From an uncultured delta proteobacterium (lineage in GTDB: Bacteria; Desulfobacterota; Desulfovibrionia; Desulfovibrionales; Desulfovibrionaceae), in NCBI GenBank assembly GCA_903843965.1, contig CAIMRY010000019.1:124001-188000 (forward strand): DNA of 64,000 nucleotides. Direction: 5' to 3'. Positions within the stretch are counted from its first letter, which is position 1; each line of letters opens with the position of its first letter. Of the stretch, positions 43,311 through 52,067 are shown piece after piece. The position numbers and the translations under genes are program-made. The notes beneath the pieces are model-generated. The model was not told the origin of the DNA, made no database searches, and was given only the letters and a program-made list of their open reading frames with translations.

Positions 43311-44260
43311 GAAGGACTTGGACAGTCCGGGTCGACGCCTTGGCCAAGCCGCGCAAACCACTGCGCGTATTCCGCCACGCCCTCTTCCAGCCCCACGCTG
43401 GTGCGGAAGCCGACGCCCGCCAGCGGCACGACATCACACAGCCAACGGCTGGGGTCGCCCTGGCGGCCCACGCCCTTGAACACAACCGGCACCTGGCCCA
43501 GGCCCAGAGCCGCCAGCAGCATCCGCGCAAGCTCGGCCATGCTCACGCCGCGCCCGCTGCCCACGGGAAACACGCCCGAACGTTGGCCCTGGCCCACCAG
43601 CAGCCCCGCCAGCCGGGCCAGATCGCGCACGTGGATGAAGTCCCGCGACTCCTGCCCGGTGCCGAAAAGCTCCACCCGGCCCGTGCGCGCCTTTTGGCAG
43701 ATGTCCCAGAGGATCTGCTTGCGCAGCCCGGCCCCGTAGCAGCTGAGGACCCGCAGCACGATGGAGTCCAGGCCGTACACGGTCTTGAACTCCCGCAGGA
43801 TGGTCTCGCAGATGAGCTTGTGGAAGCCGTAAGGCGAGATCGGGTCCAGCGGCGTGTCCGCGCCGATGAGCTCGGCCTGCGGCGCGCCGTGCACGGCGGC
43901 GCTGGAGATGTAGATGGTCACGCAGCGGGGCGCAAGCCTGCGCAGGGCGTCGACCAGGGCGAAGGTGAGGCCCGGTCCGGAGGCGAAGTCTTCTGCCGGG
44001 CGGGCGATGGTCCAGTCGACCCGGCCCGTGCCCGCGCAATGCAGCAGGTACTCGGGCTGGAAGCCGCGCACCACCGCGTCCAGACCGCCCTGGTTTGCCA
44101 GGGCCTGGCCGCCGGGAAGTGCCTGGTAGGTCCACGCGCCGGGAAACATGGGCTGGTCCGCGCGGCCCACCCCCAGGACGCGGTGCCCCGCCGTCGACAG
44201 CTCCCCGGCGATCTGTCCGCCGATGAAGCCGCTGGCGCCCGTCACCAGAATGTCAGCCAT
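43307..44260 (-). CDS. NAD-dependent epimerase/dehydratase (extended SDR)
   Basis: This 317-residue extended SDR has TGASGFIGGQ near the N terminus and the catalytic pair in SPYGFHK (Tyr and Lys). TIYISSAAVHG is the usual block before the Tyr. The substrate-binding part is short for an epimerase, as in many rhamnose or 4-keto-reductase-type enzymes, so a dTDP- or CDP-sugar reductase is also possible. Its stop overlaps the glycosyltransferase start. The methyltransferase gene lies 69 bp upstream, with no obvious promoter between them. It probably acts on the cluster's sugar nucleotide. Confidence 0.82.
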   Translation of the reverse strand: MADILVTGASGFIGGQIAGELSTAGHRVLGVGRADQPMFPGAWTYQALPGGQALANQGGLDAVVRGFQPEYLLHCAGTGRVDWTIARPAEDFASGPGLTFALVDALRRLAPRCVTIYISSAAVHGAPQAELIGADTPLDPISPYGFHKLICETILREFKTVYGLDSIVLRVLSCYGAGLRKQILWDICQKARTGRVELFGTGQESRDFIHVRDLARLAGLLVGQGQRSGVFPVGSGRGVSMAELARMLLAALGLGQVPVVFKGVGRQGDPSRWLCDVVPLAGVGFRTSVGLEEGVAEYAQWFARLGQGVDPDCPSPS

Positions 44261-44329
44261 TGTCCTGCCCCCTGGCCGCGTTGCCGCGCCCGGTCACGTT
44301 CACCGCCGCACGGACGCCTCGGCGCGGTC

Positions 44330-45127
44330 TCATTTCATGCGCACGGCCAGGGCCACGCCAAAGCCCAGCTCGTCAAAGGTCCAGTCCCGGAAATCCGCGT
44401 GGGCGGCCAGGGCCCGCCGCCAAACCCCGGCCAGGCAGGGATGCTTGGGGTGGGCGATGTCGTCGAAGATCACCACGCCGCCAGCCGGGATGCGCGGCAA
44501 AACCTGGGCCAGGTCCAGGGCCGCCCCGTCCTCGGTGTGGTCGCCGTCCACGGTGGCCAGGTCGAAGCATGCGCCGGGATTGCGCGAAAAATACTCCCCG
44601 AGGGTGACGTGGCTGTCCCCGTCCACGAACTCCAGGCGGGCCCGGTGTCCGGTCTTGGCGATCTCCCGTGCGACCAGCTCCTTGCCGGGACTCTTCATGC
44701 CGGCATACTCCGGCGGCCACAGGTCAAAGCCGACCAGGTCGCAACGCGGGGCGGCCGTGGCCACCATGGACATGCTGCGCCCCCGCCGCACGCCGATCTC
44801 CAGGTAGCTGCGGGGCTGGAGGAGCCTGGCCGCAGCCCAGCAGGCCGTGCAGATGTCAGCGTAGCGCCAGTGCTCCCCGAAGGTCTGCATCCCGGCGCGC
44901 AAAAATCCGGACAGATACAGGCCGTAGTCGTCGGGTTCGAGCAGCTCCAGCACGGCCAGCACGGCGCGCAGGCTTTCCGGCGCGGCGGCCAGGGCCCCCA
45001 GGGTGGACGGGCCGCACAGCACGGGCGCGTAATAGTCCTGGCCCGCGCCGCCACTGAAGCGGTTGGCGTGGCCGACTTCGCCGCCGGGCTTTTCAGCCTC
45101 GCAGAGGATTTTTGATGAAGCGCTCAA
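44330..45127 (-). CDS. Class I SAM-dependent methyltransferase
   Basis: This 265-residue protein has the SAM motif YLEIGVRRGRSMSMVA and the acidic FDLWPPEYAG-type strand end (LVGFDLWP). LATVDGDHTEDGAAL and GGVVIFDDIAHP are motifs of the CmcI or sugar O-methyltransferase (class I) group. I choose TTG 45127, with GGAG nine bases upstream; TTG 45160 is the alternative. The start lies inside the end of the upstream radical SAM gene, overlapping by 35 bp, so they are co-translated. The enzyme probably methylates a sugar hydroxyl. Confidence 0.75.
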   Translation of the reverse strand: MSASSKILCEAEKPGGEVGHANRFSGGAGQDYYAPVLCGPSTLGALAAAPESLRAVLAVLELLEPDDYGLYLSGFLRAGMQTFGEHWRYADICTACWAAARLLQPRSYLEIGVRRGRSMSMVATAAPRCDLVGFDLWPPEYAGMKSPGKELVAREIAKTGHRARLEFVDGDSHVTLGEYFSRNPGACFDLATVDGDHTEDGAALDLAQVLPRIPAGGVVIFDDIAHPKHPCLAGVWRRALAAHADFRDWTFDELGFGVALAVRMK

Positions 45128-46016
45128 TATAGCGTTCTCCTGTTGCCGTGGGTTCGCCAAGCTCCGGGTAGATGCAGCGCCCGCAGATCTTCATTTCGCT
45201 CCGCCGACCTTCGCGGTGCATCGTGCGAAGCTTGGCCAGCCTGGGCGAGTTGTAGGCCTCCAGCATGCCGGTCGTCTCGATTGTACCGAAATTATATGCT
45301 TTTTCGTAATCAAGACAACACAGGGGGAAGGTGCCGTCATTCAGGACCACAAAGCTCGTCAAGAACATGTCGCAAGGGGCCGCGCCATAGTCGGTGATCC
45401 CCACAAGGGGCTCAAGATAGTTGTGCAGAGCCTGGACGCTGACCTCGTCCCGGCCCTGGTCGATCTTCTCCCGCCAGAATTGCAGGTAGCGCTCCTGCTC
45501 GGCCAGGTTTTTGCGCTGGGCGATAAACCGGACCTGGACAGACGTGGCGCTGCCCATGGAGTCGCGCAGCACCAGGAACCGCAGGATGTTCTCCAGCACG
45601 CGGGCGTGCTTCAGTCCCCGGCGTATGGACTCGTAGACCCCGGAGTCCAGCGACTCCAGGGAGATGATCAGCTTGGCCGCTCCGGCTTCAAGAAGCGTCC
45701 TGGCCCGCTGCTCCGTCAGCAGGGAACCGTTGGTGTGGAGCACGCACTTGGGCTGCCCCAGCGCATTGAAGCGGCGCATCTTGTCCTCCAGCCCGGCATC
45801 CAAAAGCGGCTCCCCGTGCAGACCCAGGTAGACGACGCCCAAGTGACCGTAGAACTCCCGCGCCTGCTCAAGGATCATGGCGAAATGCAGCTCGCTCATG
45901 GTCCCGCGCCCCCGGCTCGAACCGCTCAGCGGGCACATGGTGCAGGAGGCGTTGCAGCCCATGTGGTTGTCCACGATAAGGGCCTGGGGGATGGCTTTGG
46001 TGGTCTCCACGGTCAC
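45093..46016 (-). CDS. Radical SAM/SPASM protein
   Basis: This 307-residue protein has the cluster motif CNASCTMC (Cys21, Cys25, Cys28) and YLGLHGEPLLDAG, with LHGEPL in place of the GGE motif. Near the C terminus are CDMFLTSF, LCCLDYEKA and KICGRC, consistent with a SPASM-like auxiliary cluster domain. Such proteins act on peptides, sugars or alcohols. GTG 46016 overlaps the upstream stop (GTGA). With a methyltransferase and a capsule-type protein on either side, the likely substrate is a sugar or lipid-linked glycan component. I cannot name the reaction. Confidence 0.85.
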   Translation of the reverse strand: MTVETTKAIPQALIVDNHMGCNASCTMCPLSGSSRGRGTMSELHFAMILEQAREFYGHLGVVYLGLHGEPLLDAGLEDKMRRFNALGQPKCVLHTNGSLLTEQRARTLLEAGAAKLIISLESLDSGVYESIRRGLKHARVLENILRFLVLRDSMGSATSVQVRFIAQRKNLAEQERYLQFWREKIDQGRDEVSVQALHNYLEPLVGITDYGAAPCDMFLTSFVVLNDGTFPLCCLDYEKAYNFGTIETTGMLEAYNSPRLAKLRTMHREGRRSEMKICGRCIYPELGEPTATGERYIERFIKNPLRG

Positions 46017-47668
46017 TGCTCCTCCCCCAGCCCGCGCGTACCGTACAGGGCTTCCGCTCGGAAGATGAAGGGCTGGCCATGCAGGATGCCGTCCATGACC
46101 ACATCCAGGCCGGGGTCGCGCCCCGGCAGCAGGTCATCGGGGCTGACCGCGCCGATGCCAAAGGGCGGCCAGCCTGGGACCATCTCGATGGCGCTCAACG
46201 GAATCATGCGGCGGAAAAAGAAGTGGAAGGCGTATGTGCGCGCCCTGGCCACTGTGGCCGGGTCCAGCCGCCGTCCCAGGGGCAGGCGGTCCAGAAAGCC
46301 CAGGTACTCCTCTGGCGAGCGGGCGTCCCAGGTGAGTCCCTTGCCGCGAATCCAGGCCTCTCCGGCCACGATGACCGGGATGCCCATGCTGGTCAGCTCC
46401 ACGCCGGTCTTGGTGCCGTAGATCAGCGCCGCGTCGCACAGGCCCATCAGCGCATAGGTGCTCACTGGGCTTTCCGGACCGACCACGCGCACGTTGTCCG
46501 GCAGGACGGGGAAATGCCGCGCCATCTCAGCCTGCATCCGCCGCCGGGAGGGCAGGGTTCCGGTGATCTCCGCCGGGTGCACGCGGATGACGAGCTGCAG
46601 CTCGGGCCGGTTGGCGAAATACTCGATGGTGCGGACAACCCACGGGACCATGCCGGGAAAGGCGTTGGCCGGATAGTGCAGCTGCGCGTCCCAGATCACG
46701 TTGGTCAAAAGCCCGACCACCGGCCGGTGCAGATCCAGGCCCAGTTCGGCGGCGATGGCCCCGGCGTCGCGCTGGCCCCCTTCGTGGAACCAGATCCAGT
46801 CCTTGGAGCCGCTCCAGCGGCTTTGCAGGTACTCGGCAACGGCCTGCTCCATGTCCGGGGTCAGGTCCAGGTCCTCCCAGCAGGCTGCGGGCTCGGCCAT
46901 CAGCGTGTGGTGGTAGGTGCCGCCGTGGCTGAAGATGAAGCACTGCTTGCGGTAGGCCGGGTTGTAGTTGACCACGTCCACGCCCAGGGACCGGGCCACC
47001 TCGCCCACGATGCCCTGGGGGACGTAAATGCCGTGGTGGAACACGGCCTTCTGGTACTCCCCGGGCGAAAGGATCGTGCGCAGGGCCGCCGCCACGAGCA
47101 GGGCCGCCTGGAAGTAGCGGCGCAGCACGGCCTCGCCGTGGGGCTCGTCCTGGAGGTGGTCCTTGGCGAAGAAGCGCAGGGCCCCGGCCAGGGCGTGCTC
47201 GCCCAGGCGCAGGCCGTGCAGGACGAACGCCGGAATGTCCGCGCCCGGCGTCTCCGCCGCGGTTTTCGCGGCAAGGGCTGCGGCGTCCGCGTCGATGAAG
47301 CTGGAATACCGCAGGGGAGTCAGGCCCAGGGACTCGTACATGGCCTCGCCGCAGGCAAAGCACTGCGCGCAGCACTCCCTGCCGACCCCGTTCCGGCCCA
47401 GGGCTTCGGCGTCCGGGGTGTTCTCGTAGGTCAGCATCTCGCAGGCGGGCAGGGCCCCGTCGCACAGCAGCGCATGGACGTTGGCCCCGCGCATGGTGAG
47501 CGCCGCCGCGAGCAGGCCGTCCAGCACGCCCACCCACTTCATGCCCCCGGCCCCGGTGGCCAACAACACTTTGGGGCCGCCGCCCGCAGCCTGGGCAGCG
47601 CGGACGAAGCGCTCCATGCCCGGTCCGAAAAGCGCACGCCAGTCCGGCAAGGGATTGTCACCGTGCAT
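46013..47668 (-). CDS. Capsule polysaccharide synthesis-like protein
   Basis: This 551-residue protein has a GT-B-type layout with the KpsC/KpsS-like blocks VIRVHPAEITG, LCDAALIYGTKTGVELTSMG and IPVIVAGEAWIRGKG. The shorter motifs RVHPAE and YGTKTGVE are distinctive of that group. A cysteine-rich segment RECCAQCFACGE near residue 100 might bind a metal. ATG 47668 has a strong GGAGG site and overlaps the transketolase stop by 11 bp. An in-frame ATG at 47692 lacks this support. It probably transfers a sugar or Kdo-like residue to a lipid acceptor, or lies in that pathway. The exact reaction is unknown. Confidence 0.7.
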   Translation of the reverse strand: MHGDNPLPDWRALFGPGMERFVRAAQAAGGGPKVLLATGAGGMKWVGVLDGLLAAALTMRGANVHALLCDGALPACEMLTYENTPDAEALGRNGVGRECCAQCFACGEAMYESLGLTPLRYSSFIDADAAALAAKTAAETPGADIPAFVLHGLRLGEHALAGALRFFAKDHLQDEPHGEAVLRRYFQAALLVAAALRTILSPGEYQKAVFHHGIYVPQGIVGEVARSLGVDVVNYNPAYRKQCFIFSHGGTYHHTLMAEPAACWEDLDLTPDMEQAVAEYLQSRWSGSKDWIWFHEGGQRDAGAIAAELGLDLHRPVVGLLTNVIWDAQLHYPANAFPGMVPWVVRTIEYFANRPELQLVIRVHPAEITGTLPSRRRMQAEMARHFPVLPDNVRVVGPESPVSTYALMGLCDAALIYGTKTGVELTSMGIPVIVAGEAWIRGKGLTWDARSPEEYLGFLDRLPLGRRLDPATVARARTYAFHFFFRRMIPLSAIEMVPGWPPFGIGAVSPDDLLPGRDPGLDVVMDGILHGQPFIFRAEALYGTRGLGEEQ

Positions 47669-49721
47669 GAACTGTCCCTCCGTGGCCTTCAATCTGGACG
47701 CGGATCCGCGCGGCCAGGCTCATCCCGTCCAGGCCGTGGGCGCGCAGGACCTCTGCGGCCTGGCCGCAGGCGGGCAGCCCCTCCACGCCCATGGCCGTGA
47801 AGCTGCGCCCGGTCAAAAGCCCGCCCGCGTGCAGGGCCGCCAAAAGGGCCGAGCCCAGGCCGCCCACAAGGCTGTGGTCGTCGACAACGAAGATGTGCGC
47901 CACGCCGCGCAAAATTTTCTCCAGCCAGTCCGCGTCGATGCGGTTGAGCCAGGGCATGGCGATGACGCCGACATGCAGGTCCGCGCAGGCCTCTGCCGCC
48001 TTCACTACCTCGGCCAGGAACACCGGCCCGTAGGCGAAGACCAGGGCCGTGGGGTCGGCCTGACTTGACCCCTCCAGCAGGGTTCCCTGGCCCGCCTTCA
48101 GGCCCCGGCGCGGGGGAAAGGGCAGCTGTGCCGGGGAGGGGCCCAGGTGCAGCCGGATGGCCGCAGGCCCCTTTGCCTCGTGCACCAGATAGGCCAGCAG
48201 GTCGGCGGTCTCCTGCTCGTCCGAGGGCTCCACCACCAGGAAGCCGGGGATGGCCCCGAGAAGCGAGACATCGCGCACGCTCTGGTGCGACATGCCGGCC
48301 GCCGCAGGCAGCAGGCCGCCATAGTGGCAGGCGTAGATGATTTTCGTGCCCTCGCAGGCGTTGGCGTAGATCTGCTCATTGGCCCTGGAGGCCAGAAAGG
48401 CGGCAAAGGAGTTGACCACGGGCAACAGGCCCTGCAAGGCCATGCCCCCGGCTGCGGAGACCATGTCCTGCTCGGCGATGCCGATCTCGAAGAAGCGCTC
48501 CGGAAAACGCGCCCGGAACTCGTCCAGGCGGCAGTCCCCCGCCAGGTCGCCATCGAGCACCACCAGCTCCGGCCTCTGCGCGCCCAACTCGGCCAAGGCC
48601 CGGCCATAGGCGGCGGCCACGTTGCCCGGCGACACGGCAGACGACACGGCAGGCGTTGCGGTTGCCGTTGCTGATGTTGTCGGCGTCGCTGTTGCTGGTG
48701 TCGCTGTTGTTGGTGTCGGCGCCTGCGGTTCGGGCCGGTCCACCAGCAGGGGCGCAGGCAGGGCCAGGCCCAGCTCCAGCGCCAAAGCGTCCACGCGCGC
48801 AGTGACCTCGGCGTGGGCGGAGCAGAACAGTTCGTCCGTCGGCGCGCCGGAGTGCCAGCGGTACAGCCCGTGGCCCTCGGCCAGGGCCCGGGGGTGCTCC
48901 ATGAAGCTCACGCCACGGCCCTTGATGGTCTCGGCGATGATCGCCTTGGGCTTGTCCTTGTGCTGATCCAGTCTGGCCAGGGCGGCGTCCAGGGCGCGGA
49001 AGCCGTGCCCGTCGCAGGTCTCCACGGCCCAGCCAAAGGACGCGAACTTGGCCCCAAGGTCGCCCAGGGGCGCGGTGTCCTCCACGCTGCGGTCGGACTG
49101 GACGCGATTGCAATCAACCACGGCCACCAGACGGCCCAGGCCGCGCGCGGCGGCCCGGCGCAGGGCCTCGTAGTTCTGGCCCTCCTGGAGCTCGCCGTCG
49201 CCGGTGAGCACGAAAACCCGCCCGCCCCGGCCCAGCAGCGCCTTGGCCTCGGCCATGCCCGCGCCCTTGGACAGGCCCATGCCGAGCGACCCGGTCCCGG
49301 CCTCGATGCCGGGCTGGCCCACCACGGGGTGCCCCTCCAGGCCGCCCCGGCGGCGCAGGGCCAGCAGCATGTCCTGCTGCACCCGGCCCGCCGCGTGCAG
49401 CACGGCGTAGTAGCCCGGCGCGTCGTGGCCCTTGGACGAGAAGAAGATGTCGCGGTCCGGGTGCCCGGCCGAGAGGGCGAGCGTGTTCATGACCTTGAAG
49501 TGCAGCCAGGTGAACAGGTCCAGCGCGCTCAGGCTGGAGCCCATGTGCCCGGACCCGGCCAGCTTGATCGCGGCCAGGGCGTTGGCCCGGCACAGCTCGG
49601 CCACCAGCCGCAGCCGCAGATCCACGTGCAGATCCATGTGCAGTTCCGGGTCCAGAGGCGCGGGAGCCGGGGCGGCCAGCACCGCGTCAAAGGTGGACTG
49701 GGGGTGGAAGGGAATCTTCAT
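47658..49721 (-). CDS. Transketolase-like protein, both halves fused with a repeat linker
   Basis: This 687-residue protein joins an N-terminal and a C-terminal transketolase half, which are often separate genes in glycan clusters. The thiamine-diphosphate loop GDGELQEGQNYEA is at about residues 174-186, and the activating Glu417 lies in EIGIAEQDMVSAAGG. Between the halves is a Thr/Ala/Pro linker at about residues 331-365, encoded by short tandem repeats. Transketolases transfer two-carbon units between sugars, so here it may make a precursor of an unusual sugar. ATG 49721 overlaps the NeuA-like stop (ATGA). Its neighbours suggest that its product feeds the NeuB step. Confidence 0.87.
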   Translation of the reverse strand: MKIPFHPQSTFDAVLAAPAPAPLDPELHMDLHVDLRLRLVAELCRANALAAIKLAGSGHMGSSLSALDLFTWLHFKVMNTLALSAGHPDRDIFFSSKGHDAPGYYAVLHAAGRVQQDMLLALRRRGGLEGHPVVGQPGIEAGTGSLGMGLSKGAGMAEAKALLGRGGRVFVLTGDGELQEGQNYEALRRAAARGLGRLVAVVDCNRVQSDRSVEDTAPLGDLGAKFASFGWAVETCDGHGFRALDAALARLDQHKDKPKAIIAETIKGRGVSFMEHPRALAEGHGLYRWHSGAPTDELFCSAHAEVTARVDALALELGLALPAPLLVDRPEPQAPTPTTATPATATPTTSATATATPAVSSAVSPGNVAAAYGRALAELGAQRPELVVLDGDLAGDCRLDEFRARFPERFFEIGIAEQDMVSAAGGMALQGLLPVVNSFAAFLASRANEQIYANACEGTKIIYACHYGGLLPAAAGMSHQSVRDVSLLGAIPGFLVVEPSDEQETADLLAYLVHEAKGPAAIRLHLGPSPAQLPFPPRRGLKAGQGTLLEGSSQADPTALVFAYGPVFLAEVVKAAEACADLHVGVIAMPWLNRIDADWLEKILRGVAHIFVVDDHSLVGGLGSALLAALHAGGLLTGRSFTAMGVEGLPACGQAAEVLRAHGLDGMSLAARIRVQIEGHGGTVHAR
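48632..48723 (-). repeat. Short tandem repeats encoding the transketolase linker
   Basis: This stretch has two copies of gacacggcag followed by many GTT/GTC-rich 3- and 6-bp units on the plus strand. It encodes a linker made mostly of Thr, Ala and Pro and keeps the reading frame. Confidence 0.85.
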
Positions 49722-50464
49722 GGCTTTCCGGCATCCAGCTGCGGGAGCGCGGCGCTGCCGCTGCGCGCCAGGGCCTCGGCCAGCTCCCAGTCGTGCTCAG
49801 TGTTGATGTCCAGGCCCTCGTGCCCCTCGGTGAAGAACGGCAGCACCGCGTGCCCGGAGATGGTGCCGGTGTCGAAAACCGTGGCGCAGCGGGCGATCTC
49901 CAGGCTGGCGTTCTGCACGTAAACCAGGGGCAGGTCCTGGTAGGGGCGGCTGTGCCAGGGCAGCTCCGCCGGGGAAAGGGGCAGAAGCGGCAGGGCCTGG
50001 CTGCCGCGCACCACCCACATCTTGCCGGGGTGCTGGGCGCAGGGCTCCATGGCCCGCAGGGAGTCGGCCCAGGCATTGGCCAAAAACTGCGCGTGGGCCC
50101 GGCGGATGGTGGCGGCGGTGCGGAACGGGCTGGTGGGCCGCAGGATGGCGAACAGCTCCGGCTGGCGGCCCTGGCGCTTCAGTTCGCGCAGGGTGAAGTC
50201 CACCCACTGGATGTCCGGGGACAGGTCCGCCGCGAACTCCGCAGGCCGCAAAAACGGCACCGAGGCCCCGCAGGCCCTGGCCACCTCGGCGGCTTCCGGG
50301 CTCTCGGTGGACACGATGACCTCGGAGAACACGCCGCTCTGAAGGGCCGAGGCGATGGCGTAGGCCAGCAGCGGCTGCCCGCAGAACAGGCGCAGGTTCT
50401 TGCCCGGCACGCGCCTGCTGCCCATGCGCGCGGGGATGAGGCCGACGGTTTCGGGTGCGCTCAT
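49718..50464 (-). CDS. neuA: CMP-nonulosonate cytidylyltransferase (NeuA-like)
   Basis: This 248-residue protein has the nucleotide-binding signature IPARMGSRRVPGKN near residues 10-23, the mark of acylneuraminate cytidylyltransferases. It would activate a sialic-acid-like sugar with CTP to give CMP-sugar. LRPTSPFR and the late DINTEHDWELAE block also fit the family. Both ends overlap neighbours by 4 bp (ATGA with aldehyde dehydrogenase upstream and transketolase downstream), so it is tightly coupled to them. Its substrate may be Neu5Ac, legionaminic, pseudaminic acid or a new one; sequence alone does not decide. The product would be used by a glycosyltransferase such as a Maf-type protein. 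Confidence 0.88.
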   Translation of the reverse strand: MSAPETVGLIPARMGSRRVPGKNLRLFCGQPLLAYAIASALQSGVFSEVIVSTESPEAAEVARACGASVPFLRPAEFAADLSPDIQWVDFTLRELKRQGRQPELFAILRPTSPFRTAATIRRAHAQFLANAWADSLRAMEPCAQHPGKMWVVRGSQALPLLPLSPAELPWHSRPYQDLPLVYVQNASLEIARCATVFDTGTISGHAVLPFFTEGHEGLDINTEHDWELAEALARSGSAALPQLDAGKP

Positions 50465-51918
50465 GCTGCGTCCGGGTTGTGGTGGATGTAGACGGTCTGG
50501 GTCTCGGTGTACACGGCCAGGGCCTCGGTGCCGGGCTCGCGCAGGCCGTTGCCGGAATTCTTGAGCCCGCCGAAGGGCATGTGCGGCTCGCTGCCGTAGG
50601 TTCCGGCGTTGACCACGGCCACCCCGGCCTGGATTCCGCGCACGAACTCCTGGGCCCGGTGCAGGCTTGCCGTGTGCACGCAGGCCGTGAGCCCGTAGTC
50701 GCAGTCATTGGCCAGGGCCAGGGCGTGCTGGAAGTCCTGCGCGCGGTACAGGCAGCAGATGGGCCCGAACAGCTCCTGGCGGGAGATGGGCTGGTCCGGC
50801 CCGGCCCCCTCAAGCACCGTTGCGCCCAGGAAAAAGCCGTTGTCGCGGCCCTGGCCGGTGAGCCGCTCGCCCCCGCAGAGGACTTTGGCCCCGTCGGCGC
50901 GGGCCTGGTCCACCACGGCCAGCATGTTTGCCAGCTGGCGCGCGTTGATCACCGGGCCGAAGTCGTCGGCGTCCGAGGTTCCCACCTTCTGGGCCTTGGC
51001 CACGGCCAGGAAGCGCTCCCGGAAGGCGTCGTAGACCCCCGCGCAGACGATGATCCTGCTGGCCGAGGCGCAGCGCTGCCCGGCGTTGGAAAAGGCCGAG
51101 AGCGCGGCCCAACGCACGGCCAGGTCCAGGTCCGCGTCGTCGCAGACCACAAAGGGGTTCTTGCCGCCCAGCTCCAGGAAGATCTTGGTCAGCCTGGCCC
51201 CGGCGGTCTCCATGATGAAGCGGCCCACGGCGGTGGAGCCGGTGAAGCTGATGACGCCCACCCCGGGCTCGCGCACCAGGGCCGCCCCGGCCTCGGCCCC
51301 CAGGCCGTGTAAAATATTCAGCACGCCCGGCGGCAGCCCGGCCTCCCGGGCCATGGCGGCGAACAGCGAGGCCGTGCGCGGCGTGTCCTCCGAGGCCTTG
51401 AGCACGGCGGCATTGCCGCAGACCAGCGCCGGGAAGACCTTCCAGGCCACGTTGGCCACAGGCGTATTGGCGGCGATGATCAGCGCGGCCACGCCCACCG
51501 GCCGCAGCACGGTCATGGCCTGGCGGTTGTCCAGGGCGCTGGTGGTGGTGCGGCCGTACAGCCTGCGCCCCTCCCCGGCCATGAACTTGCCCAGGGCCAC
51601 CGCGCCCAGGGTCTCGCCCAGGGCGTCCTTCAGGGACTTGCCGGTCTCGGCGTGGACCACCTGGGCCATTTCCGCAGCCCTGGCCTCCAGGGCCTCGGCC
51701 ACCTTGAAAAGGATCTCGCCCCGGCGGGCGGCGGGCAGCGCGGCCCAGGCGGGCTGGGCCGCTGCGGCGGCGGCCACGGCGGCGGCGGCCTCGACAGGGC
51801 CGGAGCGGGCCACGCGGCACACAACCTCGCCCGTGGCCGGGCCGAGCTTCTCAAAGGTTGCGCCCGAGGCGGCCAAAACCTCCTCGCCCCCGATCACGTT
51901 GCCCAGGCAATCCTTCAT
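50461..51918 (-). CDS. Aldehyde dehydrogenase family protein
   Basis: This 485-residue protein has the catalytic Cys283 in NAGQRCASAS and the general-base Glu249 in LELGGKNPF. The GSTAVGR (nucleotide) segment is intact. It would oxidise an aldehyde to a carboxylic acid with NAD(P)+. In a nonulosonic-acid cluster it might oxidise a sugar or side-chain aldehyde. It lies between an SDR and NeuA-like gene; the ATGA overlap with NeuA suggests co-translation. A 149-bp gap carrying 13-bp repeats separates it from the SDR gene upstream. Substrate unknown. Length is normal for the family. Confidence 0.88.
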   Translation of the reverse strand: MKDCLGNVIGGEEVLAASGATFEKLGPATGEVVCRVARSGPVEAAAAVAAAAAAQPAWAALPAARRGEILFKVAEALEARAAEMAQVVHAETGKSLKDALGETLGAVALGKFMAGEGRRLYGRTTTSALDNRQAMTVLRPVGVAALIIAANTPVANVAWKVFPALVCGNAAVLKASEDTPRTASLFAAMAREAGLPPGVLNILHGLGAEAGAALVREPGVGVISFTGSTAVGRFIMETAGARLTKIFLELGGKNPFVVCDDADLDLAVRWAALSAFSNAGQRCASASRIIVCAGVYDAFRERFLAVAKAQKVGTSDADDFGPVINARQLANMLAVVDQARADGAKVLCGGERLTGQGRDNGFFLGATVLEGAGPDQPISRQELFGPICCLYRAQDFQHALALANDCDYGLTACVHTASLHRAQEFVRGIQAGVAVVNAGTYGSEPHMPFGGLKNSGNGLREPGTEALAVYTETQTVYIHHNPDAA

Positions 51919-51962
51919 GCTCTTCTCCGCACCCTTGTCTGGCGTTCAAAACATTCGCGTTC

Positions 51963-52026
51963 ATCATCGGAGCATCACCTCGGGACATCACCCCGGAACA
52001 ACGCCCCGGAACAGCGCCTCGGAACA
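51963..52026 (-). repeat. 13-bp tandem repeat between SDR and aldehyde dehydrogenase genes
   Basis: Four degenerate 13-bp units run from 51975 to 52026, preceded by a partial one. Each is of the type cacctcgggacat or cgccccggaacag. Unlike the coding repeats, 13 is not a multiple of three. It sits upstream of the aldehyde dehydrogenase gene and could affect its expression. Confidence 0.85.
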
Positions 52027-52067
52027 TCCGCAATGACCGCCGCCGGGATAGGCCCCAGGCACTGCTG

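Noticed and set aside
51963-52026. CRISPR array
   Set aside because: The units are contiguous, only 13 bp and without spacers.
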